DNA of 64,000 bases from Anastrepha obliqua (lineage: Eukaryota > Arthropoda > Insecta > Diptera > Tephritidae), in contig NC_072894.1 in the NCBI RefSeq assembly GCF_027943255.1, forward strand, positions 54,377,601 through 54,441,600, written 5' to 3'. This document shows positions 42,823-55,313 of this stretch, in pieces (position 1 is the stretch's first letter; each line of letters opens with the position of its first letter). The translations under genes and the position numbers were made by a program. The notes under the pieces are model-generated. The model did no database searches. It was not told the DNA's origin and saw only the letters and a program-made list of their open reading frames with translations.

Positions 42823-43788
42823 ATGACCCATGTTGCTGTTGGTGATACAATTATGAATAATGTTAGCCATAGAACTGGTGGATTGTTTTTCTTCGATGCT
42901 CCTGGGGGAACAGAAAAGACCTTTTTGATTTCATTGATATTAGCAACTTTGCATTGGCACTCGCTATTTCCGGAATTGCGGCTACATTACTTGAAGGCGG
43001 TCGCACAGCACATTCTGCATTTAAGTTGCCTTTGAATATGCAGGTAAATGAAACACCAACATGTAATATTTCGAAAACATCTGGAATGGCAAAAGTTCTT
43101 AAAGTATGTAAGCTCATCGTATGGCCATGATTTCAGGCAAACCTTACCTGTGATCCCAAAATCTGCTGCAGATGAAATCAATGCATGCTTACAATCATCG
43201 TATTTATGGAGACATGTAAACACGCTTACACGTGCTACAAACGTACGTGTTCAACTACAGAACGATCCGTCGGCAGCTGAATTTTCACACCAATTACTGA
43301 AAATCGGAAATGGCCAAATGTCTGTCGATCCAACAGGAATAATTACATTCCCTAACAATTTCTGCACTTTTGCACAGTCTAAAGAGGCATTGATTAGCTG
43401 GGAAAAATAAGGACGTAAATGATATAAATGTAGCTATTTTGGATCAAATACCTGGTGACATAGTTGCATATAAGTAAGTCAATGGCCACTATTTACTGAT
43501 CAAGATGATGCCGTAAATTATGCAACTGAATTCTTAAACTCACTCGATTTGTCAGGCCTACTACCTCATAATTTACGATTAAAAATTGGAGCACCGATTA
43601 TATGCTGCGCAACATTAATGTGCCACGACTTTGCAACGGTACCAGACTTTGAAAGGGAAATACAAAGAAGGAGAAGACATTTTGATACCCAGAATTCCAC
43701 TGATTCCAACGGATTTACCATTCGATTTCAAACGTTTGCAGTTCCCTATTCACCTTGCCTTCGCTATGACAATTAATAGGCGCAAGGG
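42823..43788 (+). pseudogene. inverted helicase fragment (Helitron-1 copy 3)
   Basis: Counterpart of 11939-12904. Walker A is altered (GGTEKT), the Walker B segment is missing and small deletions shift the frame. It is opposite in orientation to the intact RepHel gene next to it. Confidence 0.8.
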
Positions 43789-43818
43789 CAAATTCTTTGA
43801 TACAATTTAATTCGAACT

Positions 43819-46800
43819 TTATTGTAACACTTTTTTGTAGACAACGTTTTTGGTTTTTCCATCTTTGGCGTAAATGAATAATGACGATGGTTTGCCTACT
43901 CGTGAGCAAGCTACATACAATTGTCCATGAGAAAAAATTGGGTATTCTAAATTAATACCGCACATTTGTAGAGACTGTCCTTGCGCTTTATTAATTGTCA
44001 TAGCGAAGGCAAGGCGAATAGGGAACTGCAATCGTTTGAAATCGAATGGTAAATCCGTCGGAATCAGTGGAATTCTGGGTATCAAAACGTCTTCTCCCTG
44101 GTACTTCCCTTTCAAAATTGTTGCTTCGATAACGTTACCCATTAGCTTCTTCACAGCGAGTCTGGTACCGTTGCAAAGTCGTGGCACATTAATGTTGCGC
44201 AGCATAATAATCGGTGCTCCAATTTTTAATCGTAAATTATGAGGTGGTAGGCCTGGCAAATCGAGTGAGTTTAAGAATTCAGTTGGATAATTTACGACAT
44301 CATCTTGATCAGTAATAGTGTCCATTGACTTATACGCAACTATGTCACCAGGTATTTGATCTAAAATATCTGAATTTATATCATTGACGTCCTTATTTTT
44401 CCCAGCTAAAATTGCTCTTTCGCTGAGCCAATCATGGTTTTTGTAATGTTGAACTATATTTGGAAATACACTCTGTGTCAATGCCTCTTTCGACTGTGCA
44501 AAAGTGCAGAAATTCTTAGGCAATGTAATCATTCCTGTTTGATCGACAGGCATTTGGCCATTTCCGATTTTCAGTAATTGGTGTGAAAATTCAGCTGCTG
44601 ACGGATCGTTCTGTAGTTGAACACGTACGTTTGTGGTAAGTGTAAGCGTGTTTACATGTCTCCATAAATACGATGATTTTAAGCATGCATTGATTTCATC
44701 TGCGGCCGTAGATTTTGGGATCACAGGTAACGTTTGCCTGAAATCTCCAGCCAATAAAATCATGGCACCTCCAAAGACTGCTTGGCTTCCTCGTAGATCT
44801 TTCAAAGTTCTATCAAGTGCTTCTAATGATTTCTTGTGTGCCATAGTACACTCGTCCCATACGATGAGCTTACATACTTTAAGAACTTTTGCCATTCCAG
44901 AAGTTTTCGAAATATTGCATGTTGGTGTTTCATTTACCTGCATATTCAAAGGCAACTTTAATGCAGAATGTGCTGTGCGACCGCCTTCCAGTAATGTAGC
45001 CGCAATTCCGGAAGAAGCGAGTGCCAATGCAACGTTATTATTTGATCGAATTGTTGCTAATAGCAATGAAATCAAAAAGGTCTTTCCTGTTCCCCCAGGA
45101 GCATCCAAGAAAAACAATCCACCAGTTCCATGGCTAACATTATTCATGATTGTAACATAAACATGTTGCTGTTGGTCATTCAATTTCGTTAAATTTGATG
45201 TTACAAATGTGTTTAGTTCATTACAATCATAATGGTATTCACGCTCCAATTCTCGATTGAACATATCATGCACTGGACGATTTGCTGCTGGCATGCCCAA
45301 TTGTACTAACGATTTGTTTGACATCGACAAACAAATGTCGTTAATCCTTATCAATGCTTCATTGTAAATTTCCAAATTGAATTCCAACTCATAATTTGCA
45401 GTAGCTCGACGCATTTGGTTTAAAATATCATCTGCCATATAATCTTTGAAATTATTCCATAATTCCAATGGATTAGATGGGGAGCACATTGCAATTATTA
45501 TCGAAAATAATGTTCGTATTTGATGTGGACTGGCTATTACAGCTGAAACGGCAAGCGTATCTTCCCAATGCTTATCATCCTCCAACAAATTTAATTTTTG
45601 ACATGCTTCACGATATGTAGCGCACAATTCACCATTAATTGTTCTTAAAGCTTGGAATGATGTTGGGCCACGAACATTAACTAACAACAATCGCAGGTAA
45701 AAACACTCAGCATTATTTGGATGAACTGTATAAATGCGTCCTAATGCATCTGTTGAGAACACATTAGGATGACCTTGAACTGGTTTGCCTTGTTTTCGCC
45801 TTTGAAATGTTATCCTGGATTTATCCCATGTGAAATATTGTGGCACTTCTGCATATAGCAATGTTCTTGCAAAATTGTCCGATTGACATAAATGAAAAAA
45901 GGCAGTCAAAGTTGTAATCGGTGCACTTGTTGCTCTAAGCGCTGCATTTTCAGGAGTAAAATAAACGCGTTGGCCATTTTCAAGGTGAACCGCTAAATGA
46001 ACGACTGTTGGATGTCTTTCGTGGATTGGGAATGAAAAAATTCGCCATATCGCTTCGTTACTGCTTATATAACGCCCCATTTGATATTTTTTAATCTCGT
46101 CGTTGTCATTTTGGACTGCACCGAATACAGCCATATCGCTTCCTTTATTTACATATTTGCAAATGTATTTAATTGATTTTACGGAATTACAGTATTCCAC
46201 GTTAATATGCGCTTTGAATGTTTTGGACAACAATGGACAATATGGAACAATCCAACGATTGTCAACTTCAACATTTTGATTTCTCATCTTAATTATCGTT
46301 GATTTACCATTGGCATCAGTTGATCGACGACGATATGCCGGATATCCATCGTCACCTGTGACCGTATCCGAAATTAATGCTCGTGGGTATCGCTTCGAAC
46401 ATTTTCCATCAATCATGCACGGAGAGTTCAGATTCAATGCACCGCAAGGTCCATGTATCATATTTTTTGTGACGACTTCGAACAAATCTGGATCAATCAT
46501 TTGATCCGGTATTTCAGCTGATATCACACTATCAATTTGATCCGGTGTAATTTTATCAACCAACCAAATCAAAATGTGTGCGTGCGGTAATCCCCGCTTT
46601 TGCCATTCAACGGAATACATATAACAACGCACCTCTCCAAACACTCTATGTTTGACAATAAAGTCCATAAGTGATTTTAGTTTTTGTTTGAAAATACGTG
46701 CAGTTAGGTCGTGTCGATCAATTGGGGATTGGCCAGGAAATAAATGGTCTTTGATTTCACTCCATTGCGGATTGCATGTAAAAGTAATAAACAGATCCGG

Positions 46801-48362
46801 CCGCCCATAAGCGCGAACATACGCCATGGCATCCTGGGCATATTCATGCATGTGTCGCGGGCTACCAGTATATGTTGCTGGTAATATGATCATTCTACCG
46901 ATGTCATTCACATTTCCATCGTTATTCACTGCATCCCGTAAGTGAATGTATTCCTCGGACCGTAACTTAGTCTGGTTGAATTTGATATAGTTTAAGCGCT
47001 CGGTCTCAATTTTTGCATACATATCCACGACAAATTGGTGGAACAATCTTCTGCATTTCAGAATGTGAGATTCTTCATTTTCACGAATCATTAATCGATA
47101 TGAATAATAATTCATAGCGCTAACTTTTTTATTCGTTTGTGCGCCTGAATTAAAAACAAATCACCTTTGTGAGATTATTATTATCATATGTGAATTTTTT
47201 TTCAGTTACCTGTAGCTGGGTTTATCATTTTTATATTGAAATGATAGCCATCTTCGCCTTCCCAAAATAATATTGGATATTGTAAAGCATCGTAGCAACG
47301 ATGCGTTTCAGACACACGTGTTAGCTCGTTTGTTCTACGATGAAGCACAATATCACGCTTTTGAAAATCTTGGCCAACAATTACAATTGCAACATCGTCG
47401 ATAGTGGGAGCATTGAATCGTCTAGAGTGTTCGCCTACAGGTACTTTGTCTGGACGAATCACAATTTTATGGTTGTCTGATGGCATTCGATCCATCGCTG
47501 TTTTGAACAATCGAACCAATAAATTATGAGCATGGAAAAATTCTGTCAGTTCTCCAACTATTGCTCGTCGAGCATTAGTGGCAATTGTACAGCGTCGATC
47601 AATTTCATCTTCGGTATTACCAATAAAATAAATTTGTAAAAACTCATAATTTGCATCCGCGAATGGTAATAAAGATCCGACTTGATGGTAAATTTGTCCT
47701 TGAATCTGTGTGGAAGAATTTGCAAAACTGTAAATTTCACAAACTTCCGTATTATAAAGACAAATTACCTTGAATGTTGGCATGAAATTATCTGTGATTA
47801 TTTTCGAAGCACCAAACGATGTCATTTGAAAACAGGAATTATACGTTTGAATTTTGTCCAAAAAATGCCTTGATAATGGTGTTGTTCCCGATACAAATGA
47901 ACGTAATGGTTCAGGGGGAAGTTTTAATTCCGGTAGTTTAACTTTTCCACCGGAACAACAAAGACCATCGGTTTCATTTTGAAATTTCAGTGCCTTACAA
48001 TGTTTGCAAACATCAGTCATGGTTCCAATTACAACAGAATTGTGCAAACTATAATCATACAAATTATTATATGCAAACGCTGCTCCGTTGAGATTTTGTA
48101 CAATTGACCTCTGTCTCCTAATACGCTGATTCATGTTCGTATTTTGTTGACCTTGCACTGCACGATTTCGTCTCATTCTTTCACGATCATTATTATTACG
48201 TGTTTCCCGTTTTTCATTCGAATGAGCAGAACGTGATCTGTCCATACGTTGTCTACTTTGCTCATTATGCTGACTTCGTTGCTCTGCAGTCTCTTCATTT
48301 CTCCTTGCAGCACGATTACGTGTATTGCGCGATTTACGGCCAAGATCAGATCGTTTCGGCAT
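43819..48362 (-). CDS. Helitron RepHel, copy 3, complete, two exons
   Basis: Exon 1 is 48362-47210, the intron 47209-47145 and exon 2 47144-43819, encoding 1492 residues. I saw no difference from the protein of copy 2. The HUH histidines, both tyrosines, Walker A and B and the final arginine motif are present. Two intact identical genes more than 30 kb apart in opposite orientation point to recent transposition and possible current activity. The host is the 13.3 kb TIR element inside gypsy-1. Confidence 0.93.
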
Positions 48363-48885
48363 TTTTAAAAATCGTCGAAAACCACACTTTCAAAATGTTC
48401 ACCTGTTCGCAATAAGGAACACTAAAAAGCATCAATAAATACTATAATAACGAAAATATTGAATAGTCCATTAATGTAATCTCACAAAGCAACAGCGAAG
48501 ATAATTCACAGCAAATATGTACGTATTATTGTCGATGCACACACTAATAAATTTTTGTTCAACGTGAATTCTATTCAACCTATAAATGAAATATCTTCTT
48601 TGTTAATAGTTGAAAATCAAATGTTTTGAAAAACTATAAAATTTTTTTCTAATATATTTTTGTACACATAAAATGAATGTCGATTCGAAACTTACTTTAA
48701 TCTAAGAATCGAGCAAGTTTTGTTTTGTACAATATTTTGATTTTTTCTTTTTTTTTATGTGAAGAAAATATTTAAAAGAAATTTTTTTTTGCTAAAAACC
48801 TTCCCCTAGTGGATCCCTATAATATGAAAAAAGAACGAATAAAATTGGCCTCGTAACTTCATTTCATTTTTATATATATAGATAG

Positions 48886-49192
48886 ATAGAAGAAGAAGAT
48901 GAGGTGGTAAGCTTGGCAAATCGAGTGAGTTTAAGAATTCAGTTGGATAATTTACGACCTCATCTTGATCAGTAATAGTGTCCATTGACTTATACGCAAC
49001 TATGTCACCAGGTATTTGATCTAAAATATCTGAATTTATATCATTGACGTCCTTATTTTTCCCAGCTAAAATTGCTCTTTCGCTGAGCCAATCATGGTTT
49101 TTGTAATGTTGAACTATGTTTGGAAATACACTCTGTATCAATGCCTCTTTAGACTGTGCAAAAGTGCAGAAATTGGTAGGCAATGTTATCAT
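48886..49192 (-). pseudogene. RepHel helicase fragment upstream of the gene (copy 3)
   Basis: Counterpart of 2985-3291 with one base change (Met to Lys in the downstream terminus reading). Confidence 0.78.
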
Positions 49193-50020
49193 TCCTGTTG
49201 TTTTTGAAAAAAGGTTTATTTTTTTTGGTTAAAAAGTGTTTTTTGAAGTTTTGAAAAACACTTCGCTCTAACAAATTTCTTCTCAGTTAATTGCTGAAAA
49301 TTAAATATTTTGAAAAAACAACTTTTTTTTAATTTCACGTTTTTGAGAAAATTTTGTTCTTGAAAAAATTTCATACTTTTGTAAAAGTTTAAATTGATTT
49401 GTTAAAAAAGATTTTTGTCCGCTTTGAAAAACACCCCCTCGAAAAAATGTATTCTCTATTAATAGTGGAATATGAAATGCTTTGAAAATTTTTTTTTTTA
49501 ATTTTGTTTGGTTTTCAGAAAATTTTGTTTTGAAAAAATTTCATACCCTTGAAAAAGTTTTATTTTATTTTATTTGTTTAAAATTTTTGAAATTTTTTTT
49601 TTGTAATTTTAGAAAAACACCTCTTCGAAGAAATTTCTTTTATCTTTTTGAGGAAAATTTGGTTTTGAAAAAATTTCATGCTTTCGAAATTTTTTTATTT
49701 TACTTTATTTCTTCAAAATTTTTTAAAACAATTTTTTTTATAATTTTCGAAAACACCCCTTTGAAAAAATGTTTTCTATGTGTCATAGTGGTATTCCATT
49801 AACTTTTAGGATTATAGTCAAATACTTACAAATATCTACGCTTTCACAAATAGCAACAATAAACAAATTTCCTCAAAACCAAAAAATTTACTTTTTTTCT
49901 AAAAAAATTCTAAACAAACAACGTAATAAATTTAGAATTTTGTGTTCACGAAAAAACAGTATTGTTTTTATTGTATTAACTGAAAACCAAAATGTTGCAA
50001 AAAATCAAAACAAAACTAAA

Positions 50021-50472
50021 TTATTTTTTTGTGTTCATTTGGTCCATATGTTCCATAAGAAGTTGATATGGTAAATAATATGCACGGTCTGTTACACGCA
50101 AATTTCCATTGACCATTATAGTGACAAAATTATCGATCAGCAATTCCAACAGGATTTCAAAATCAGAGTTGGAATGAGTTGTTGTCTGGTGTACTTCTGA
50201 AAAAATGAGAAATTAACAAAATAAATTTAAAAATTCGAATTCCATCTTTATCTTGTGTATGTTCTTATTACCTTTGAATTTTTCCAATGAAGCACCACTC
50301 ATTTTAAATTTTCCAAGAATTTTTTTTATCATTTCGCGTTTCTTTCTATTTTCATTCGATTCCAACATTTGTTCATAGCCGAAAACATCGTTTGCAAACG
50401 CATTCATTTCCATATAGAATTGGTCAAAGAACGCATTGCTCAATTGAATTGAAACATTATTTTCATAAATAC
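50021..50472 (-). CDS. unknown captured two-exon ORF, copy 3
   Basis: Same unrecognised ORF as at 4120-4571: exon 1 remnant 50472-50272, intron candidate 50271-50197, exon 2 50196-50021. The frame and splice sites are unchanged from the other copies. The 5' end is replaced by the jockey fragment at 50473-50894. Confidence 0.5.
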
Positions 50473-50894
50473 TTAGGACCTTAACTTATGCACCTTGGTA
50501 CATACCTAACGCAGATATTCATCGCAACCTTGACATCGATACTATTGATGAAACAATACAAAGCGCTAGCAGAAGACACATAAATAGACTATTAACGCAT
50601 ACAAATCCTATGATGAGAAGACTACCAAATAAAGAAAAATCTACCCAAAGTCGGCTTAACCGTCAAACACCTACAGATCTTGCAAAATACTTGTAATCAA
50701 TTGTCAACTAATCGTATATGTCATTGTTTGTTAACCACTTGTTTTTAAATAATATGTATATACTTCTTCTAAATGAGCTTGGGGGCATTGGCCCTTTAAT
50801 ATCACTCTCATTCCATCTTTTTGTAAATCAAATTACTTATTGTCTAACGACAGGTGTAATATTTTATGGAAGAAATAAAAAAAAAAAAAAAATT
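50473..50894 (+). mobile_element. jockey-clade 3' fragment in Helitron-1 copy 3
   Basis: Counterpart of 4572-4993, with G to A at 50526. It ends in an A run. Confidence 0.72.
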
Positions 50895-51544
50895 TTTCAT
50901 TCGAATCATTTGAAATTTCTGTATACAATACATTTCTGTATCACAATACAAATACAAAAAATTCAAAAAAAGTTGTACACATAAAATGAATGTCGATTCG
51001 AAACTTACTTTAATCTAACAATCGAGCAAGTTTTGTTTTGGACAATATTTTGATTTTTTCTTTTTTTTATATGAAGAAAATATTTAAAAGAAATTTTTTT
51101 TTGCTAAAAACCTTCCCCTAGTGGATCCCTATAATATGAAAAAAGAACGAATAAAATTGGCCTCGTATCGGCCCAAAAAAATGCGGACGAACGAACATCA
51201 TTTCATTTTTATATATATAGATAAACAATCATACATACAATTACGCGCAATTTTCATAAAAAAACCAAAAAGAACAAATCTGTAAACATGCATACAAATC
51301 ATATGGACATATCAAATGAACAACTCTGTTCTGTACGCAAGCAAATGTAAGCTAATGTAAACTACATTTTTTCACACTTGCGTATCACTCTCTCCCTCTC
51401 ATTTCTCTCTGGCAGCCATATTAATTAATTTCCTACTGTTAACTTGTGCTGATTTCATTTTCCTACCCGTATTTTGTTAGGAGGAACGGGCCGGGACTGC
51501 GCCTTCTCTATGAATTTACGTTCTCTGCAAAAATTAAGTTTCTC

Positions 51545-51688
51545 AGAAACACCAGTAAAGAAAAATGAAATTATACACATAGATATAATACGTATGTCAT
51601 GAAGGGAAACCATTTTTTAACAGTTATAGATAAATTCTCAAAGTTCGGAGCAGCGTACCACTTGAATGATAGAAATCATATTACCATT
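51545..51688 (+). pseudogene. gypsy-1 integrase, N-terminal core segment
   Basis: After the TIR element the plus strand reads LSFSETPVKKNEIIHIDI and then, one frame over, KGNHFLTVIDKFSKFGAAYHL, which is the start of the integrase catalytic core with its first Asp. One frameshift lies near 51595. It is cut by the LOA fragment at 51689. Confidence 0.8.
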
Positions 51689-53051
51689 GTTGTGCCGTAG
51701 GCATGCAAAACTGCAAACAAACCCACACATAATACTTATACAAGAACCATGGGTATGTCACAAGCGTATTTGTGGTCTAAGTGCTATGTCGTGGGGACAA
51801 ATACTTCATTGTGAAGGGAATGTGAGACCGCGAGTATGTATTATCATGCCGAGGTTGATCGAACACACGATGTTAAAAGAGCTATGCTCTGGAGATATCG
51901 TTGCTGCAAAAATAAAGTACTTGAAAAGTGGGAACAGTGTCGAAGCTATCATAGTTTCGGCCTACCTACCCTACGACTCTTTACAGCCACCTCCTTCGAG
52001 GGACCTAAGAGAAGTGGTCAAGTACGCAGAATCCAATAATCTGGGGCTAATAGTGGGCTGTGACGCAAATTCACAGAACATTGTGTAGGGAAGCAGCAAA
52101 TGCAACCCCAGAGGTCTCAAGTTACTGGATTTTATCCTGTCATCCGATTTGGTCATCCAAAACACTGGTAACAAACCAACTTTTGTGACCAGAAGGAGAC
52201 AAGAGGTGATTGATTTAACACTTACCAATAGGTCAGTTGGAAATCAAATCAACCGATGGCGAGTTTTGGAAGAGGACTCTCTTTCTGATCATCGTCTTAT
52301 CGAATTCCGACTGGGAATTGACACAATATCAATACCTTCCGGTAGGAATCCTCGAAATGTGGACTGGGACAGGTATGGTGAGCTTGTAACAGAGCGATTA
52401 CCAAACCTGAAAAAACTCAAATCAGCAGAAATGATTGAAGATGCTACTAAGAAATTAGAAGGTACTTTAATCAATTGCTTTGAGGAACTGTGTCCACTCA
52501 GGCAAAGCAGACAGGGGAAAGCGGTTCCTTGGTGGAACCCTGAACTGTCGAAGCTTCGTGTACGGTCCAGGAAACTTCTTAATAAGGCCTTGAAGACCAA
52601 AACAGAAGAGGACTGGGCCAATCATCGACTTACACAGAGAGAATATAAGAAAAAAGTACGGCAAGCCAAACTTGAATCCTATAGAAATTTCTGCAGTAAC
52701 GTCGAAGAAATGAGGGAAACAGCGAGACTTTGTAAGGTCCTTCATTTAGACCGCTCAGTAAGGCTGGATTCCATTCGAAAACCTGATGGTTCATACACCA
52801 TTTCCAAGTCGGAAACGTTTAATGCTCTACTCGAAACCCATTTTCCGGGTAGTAGAACTCTCTCTGAAGCTGAGAGTGGCATGAACAATAACGGTGGCAA
52901 CGGTGGAACCTCTAGGTACAGCTGGTATATTGCTAGTCGGATAGTGACAAGGGAATCGATAAGGTTTTCCTTATCTTCCTTTGAGAACTTTAAGTCCCTG
53001 GATCTGACGGAATATATCCAGCAATCCTTGAAAAAGGGGGAGACAGGCTGA
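51689..53051 (+). pseudogene. LOA ORF2 endonuclease and linker (fragment)
   Basis: Same motifs as 26563-27919. It shares the TAG in place of Trp after NSQNIV (52086-52088) and the missing C before the RT start near 53000. Unlike the full copy it reads TAC where that copy has TAA after GGTSR, so the frame runs to 53051. Confidence 0.82.
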
Positions 53052-54428
53052 TTGAGGCCCTGAAAAGGATCTTCACAGCCTGTCTTGCATTTGGTTATAT
53101 ACCATCCCAATGGCGACGCGTAAGAGTAGTATTTATTCCGAAACCAGGAAAAGATGACTATTCCCTATTCCCAAAAAATTTTAGACCAATCAGTTTGACA
53201 TTGAAGGTGAATCGTGCATTGAAGATTTTTCAGCAATGCCGTAGAGCCTTTGGCAAAACTTGGGGTCTGAAACCTGCTGTGGTCCTATGGATATACACGG
53301 CACTTATCAGACCAATCATCACTTATGCTTCTGTGGTCTGGTGGCGACGGAGCATGGTTAAGTTCACAATCCGGGAACTATACACATCACGGGTGCCATG
53401 AGTACAACCTCTGGTGATGCCCTAAATGCTATGCTTGATTCGCTCCCCCTGGATCTTAAGATACAACAGGAAGCAATAAAAGCAATGTGTAGACTCCATA
53501 AATATAGTTTCTGGCACGAAGATGGAACTTCGGGACACAGAGAAATCTTTAAGTTGCTGTCGGAGCAGTATCCACTGTTTTTGGCACCTAAAGATGACCT
53601 GATACCCACAGTTTCATTCGGATGGAAATTTGATGTCAGATTTCCATTGCGTGAGCAATGGAGCAATCCAGAATGCATGCAGGGAGGTTTGACGGATATT
53701 TTCTTTACCGATGGGTCCAAGACTGAAATAGGGTCTGGAGCCGGATGGTACTTAAACGATAGTAATAAGTATCACTATGCTATGGGGGGAATGGCAACTG
53801 TTTTCCAAACAGAAGTTTTTGCCATCCTAAAAGTAGCCGAATGGATAATCGAGAGGAGATGGAGCGGGAAACAGATTGGAGTCTTCAGTGACAGTCAGGC
53901 TGCTTTGAAGGCCCTGGAGAACGCGAAGCAAACCTCAAAGATTGTTCAAGAATGTAAGAAGAAGCTTAATTCTGTCGCAAGACAAAACAGGCTTGTACTT
54001 ATATGGGTTCCAGGACACTCCGGTGTTCAAGGAAACGAAATTGCCGACGAATTGGCCAACCGTGGATCAGCGGTGGCCCCCACAGGGGCCAGAGCCAATA
54101 ATCGGAATCAGTCCCGCAGGAATCAAGAATTGGATCAACGATTATGTAAGCAATCTACATAAAGAGCGATGGTCCGGTCTAGAACGCTCCAGAACTGCAA
54201 AGTGTTTTGTGACAAGTCCGAACAGAAAACTGTATAAATTTTCTACTAAAACTTAGAAGGAAAGACATTCGGTTGATGGTCGGCATCATTACAGGACACA
54301 ACCCATGGGGTCAGCATATGACCACCATTGGAATCATCGAGGACCCGGTATGCCTGTCATGCTTGGAGAAGGCGGATAGCACTGAGCACTTTCTCTGTGA
54401 GTGTCCTGCCTTTGCTAGAGCGCGACTA
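53052..54428 (+). pseudogene. LOA ORF2 RT remnant and RNase H (fragment)
   Basis: The RT catalytic core with YADD is deleted, and [17 protein letters not shown] resumes at 53203. From 53398 the frame is continuous through RT C-terminus and RNase H (FFTDGSKTE, FQTEVFAI, FSDSQAAL, NEIADEL), then shifts near 54075 before the Cys/His motif. Confidence 0.8.
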
Positions 54429-54848
54429 TTGAAAGGTTTCACAACACTATCGCGGAACAGTTAAGAATTTTATATAAATTAGAAAAAGGTTTATCAATTA
54501 AACACTTACACAATACAGAAAGCCATACGAAATTACAATGATAGATTCCATTCAACAATAAAATGTACACCAAACGCAGTACATGACAATAAAATAGATC
54601 CGGAAATAATAAAAAGCAATTTAGAAGCAAAGAAGCATAAAATTATAAGCAATCTAAATAAAACCAGGGAAGACTATAAAGAAGAAAGAACAGAAGGATT
54701 CATAAAGAACTATAAAGCGGTTAGGCATAAAGAACAACCAAAGTATAGGAAGTAAAAATTAGAAAACGTTCATCCTAACAACATTAAAAGACCATTAAAA
54801 TTTGCAGATACTAACTATGATATTAGTACTGACATGGATAGGACATAG
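54429..54848 (+). pseudogene. gypsy-1 integrase C-terminal part
   Basis: Begins with ERFHNTIAEQL, the catalytic glutamate region. It continues through KTREDYKEERTEGF and LKFADTNYDISTDMD to a TAG at 54846-54848, overlapping the env-like start by about 30 nt. A stop (AAG TAA, near 54753) and a frameshift near 54510 are present. Confidence 0.75.
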
Positions 54849-55313
54849 TAACACCACGATAATTTTAACGGAACTAACGGACCAAACAGGATTTGTTGAC
54901 ATACAAATAAGAAACCAAGACATATTTAAGGACAGTGATATAGTACTCCATATAATTGACGTTAAACAAATAGAAGATATTATTAACGAAATGACAGAAA
55001 ATACTATACCAGTAAAGACAATTAACAAAAATGTATTTCAAACAGAATTATTAGAAGCGAGAAATAAGTTAATGACATTAATACCAATAGAAAAAAGACA
55101 TAAGAGAGGACTTGTAAACGCAATAGGTACTGTAGCAAAATGGACATTTGGCACAATGGACGATGACGACAGACAGACAATTCAAAAACATTTAACACAA
55201 ACGGACGAAATGTTGAATCAACAAATACACATAAATGAACATTTTAATTTGGCAATGAAACAAATAAGAAATATTGTACAAGATGATAGGAAAGAAATTG
55301 AAAAAGGACTTAA
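54817..55313 (+). pseudogene. gypsy-1 env-like gene, 5' part
   Basis: ATG at 54817 followed by a short hydrophobic leader. At about residues 100-115 there is a basic cleavage-type site followed by a Gly/Ala-rich hydrophobic stretch (RHKRGLVNAIGT), as in insect errantivirus Env and baculovirus F proteins. The gene is cut at 55313 by Helitron-2. It would encode a membrane fusion glycoprotein when intact; this copy is broken. Confidence 0.75.

Larger units (their letters stand above)
41055..51221 (-). mobile_element. Helitron-1 copy 3, complete (10,167 bp)
   Basis: Both ends are present: TC (minus strand) at 51221 and CTAG at 41055-41058. The host bases are A at 41054 and T at 51222. The host repeat unit reads continuously across the insertion, which proves the ends. 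Internal order (minus strand): outer 5' block, jockey fragment, captured ORF, A/T repeats, helicase fragment, inner 5' end at 48882, RepHel, inverted and direct helicase fragments, 3' hairpin. Confidence 0.95.
38223..51537. mobile_element. 13.3 kb TIR DNA element, hAT-like ends, carrying Helitron-1 copy 3
   Basis: CAGAGAACGTAAATTCATAG... at 38223 is repeated inverted at 51537, with about 27 bp of match and weaker similarity farther in. The 7-bp target duplication CAAAAAT stands at 38216-38222 and 51538-51544. Removing the element restores a continuous integrase frame. The CAGAGAAC terminus resembles hAT elements, but hAT elements usually make 8-bp duplications. Without the 10,167-bp Helitron the element is about 3.15 kb and non-coding. 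Confidence 0.85.
51689..54428 (+). mobile_element. LOA-clade fragment, both ends missing
   Basis: Opposite in orientation to the full LOA element and about 97-99% identical by eye. It begins inside the ORF2 endonuclease (TTGTGCCGTAGGCATGC) and ends inside the C-terminal zinc region. It lacks the repeat tail and any target duplication. About 740 bp of RT is deleted at 53200, and 25 bp near 53386. Part of the host integrase between 51688 and 54429 is also missing, so a rearrangement followed insertion. Confidence 0.85.
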
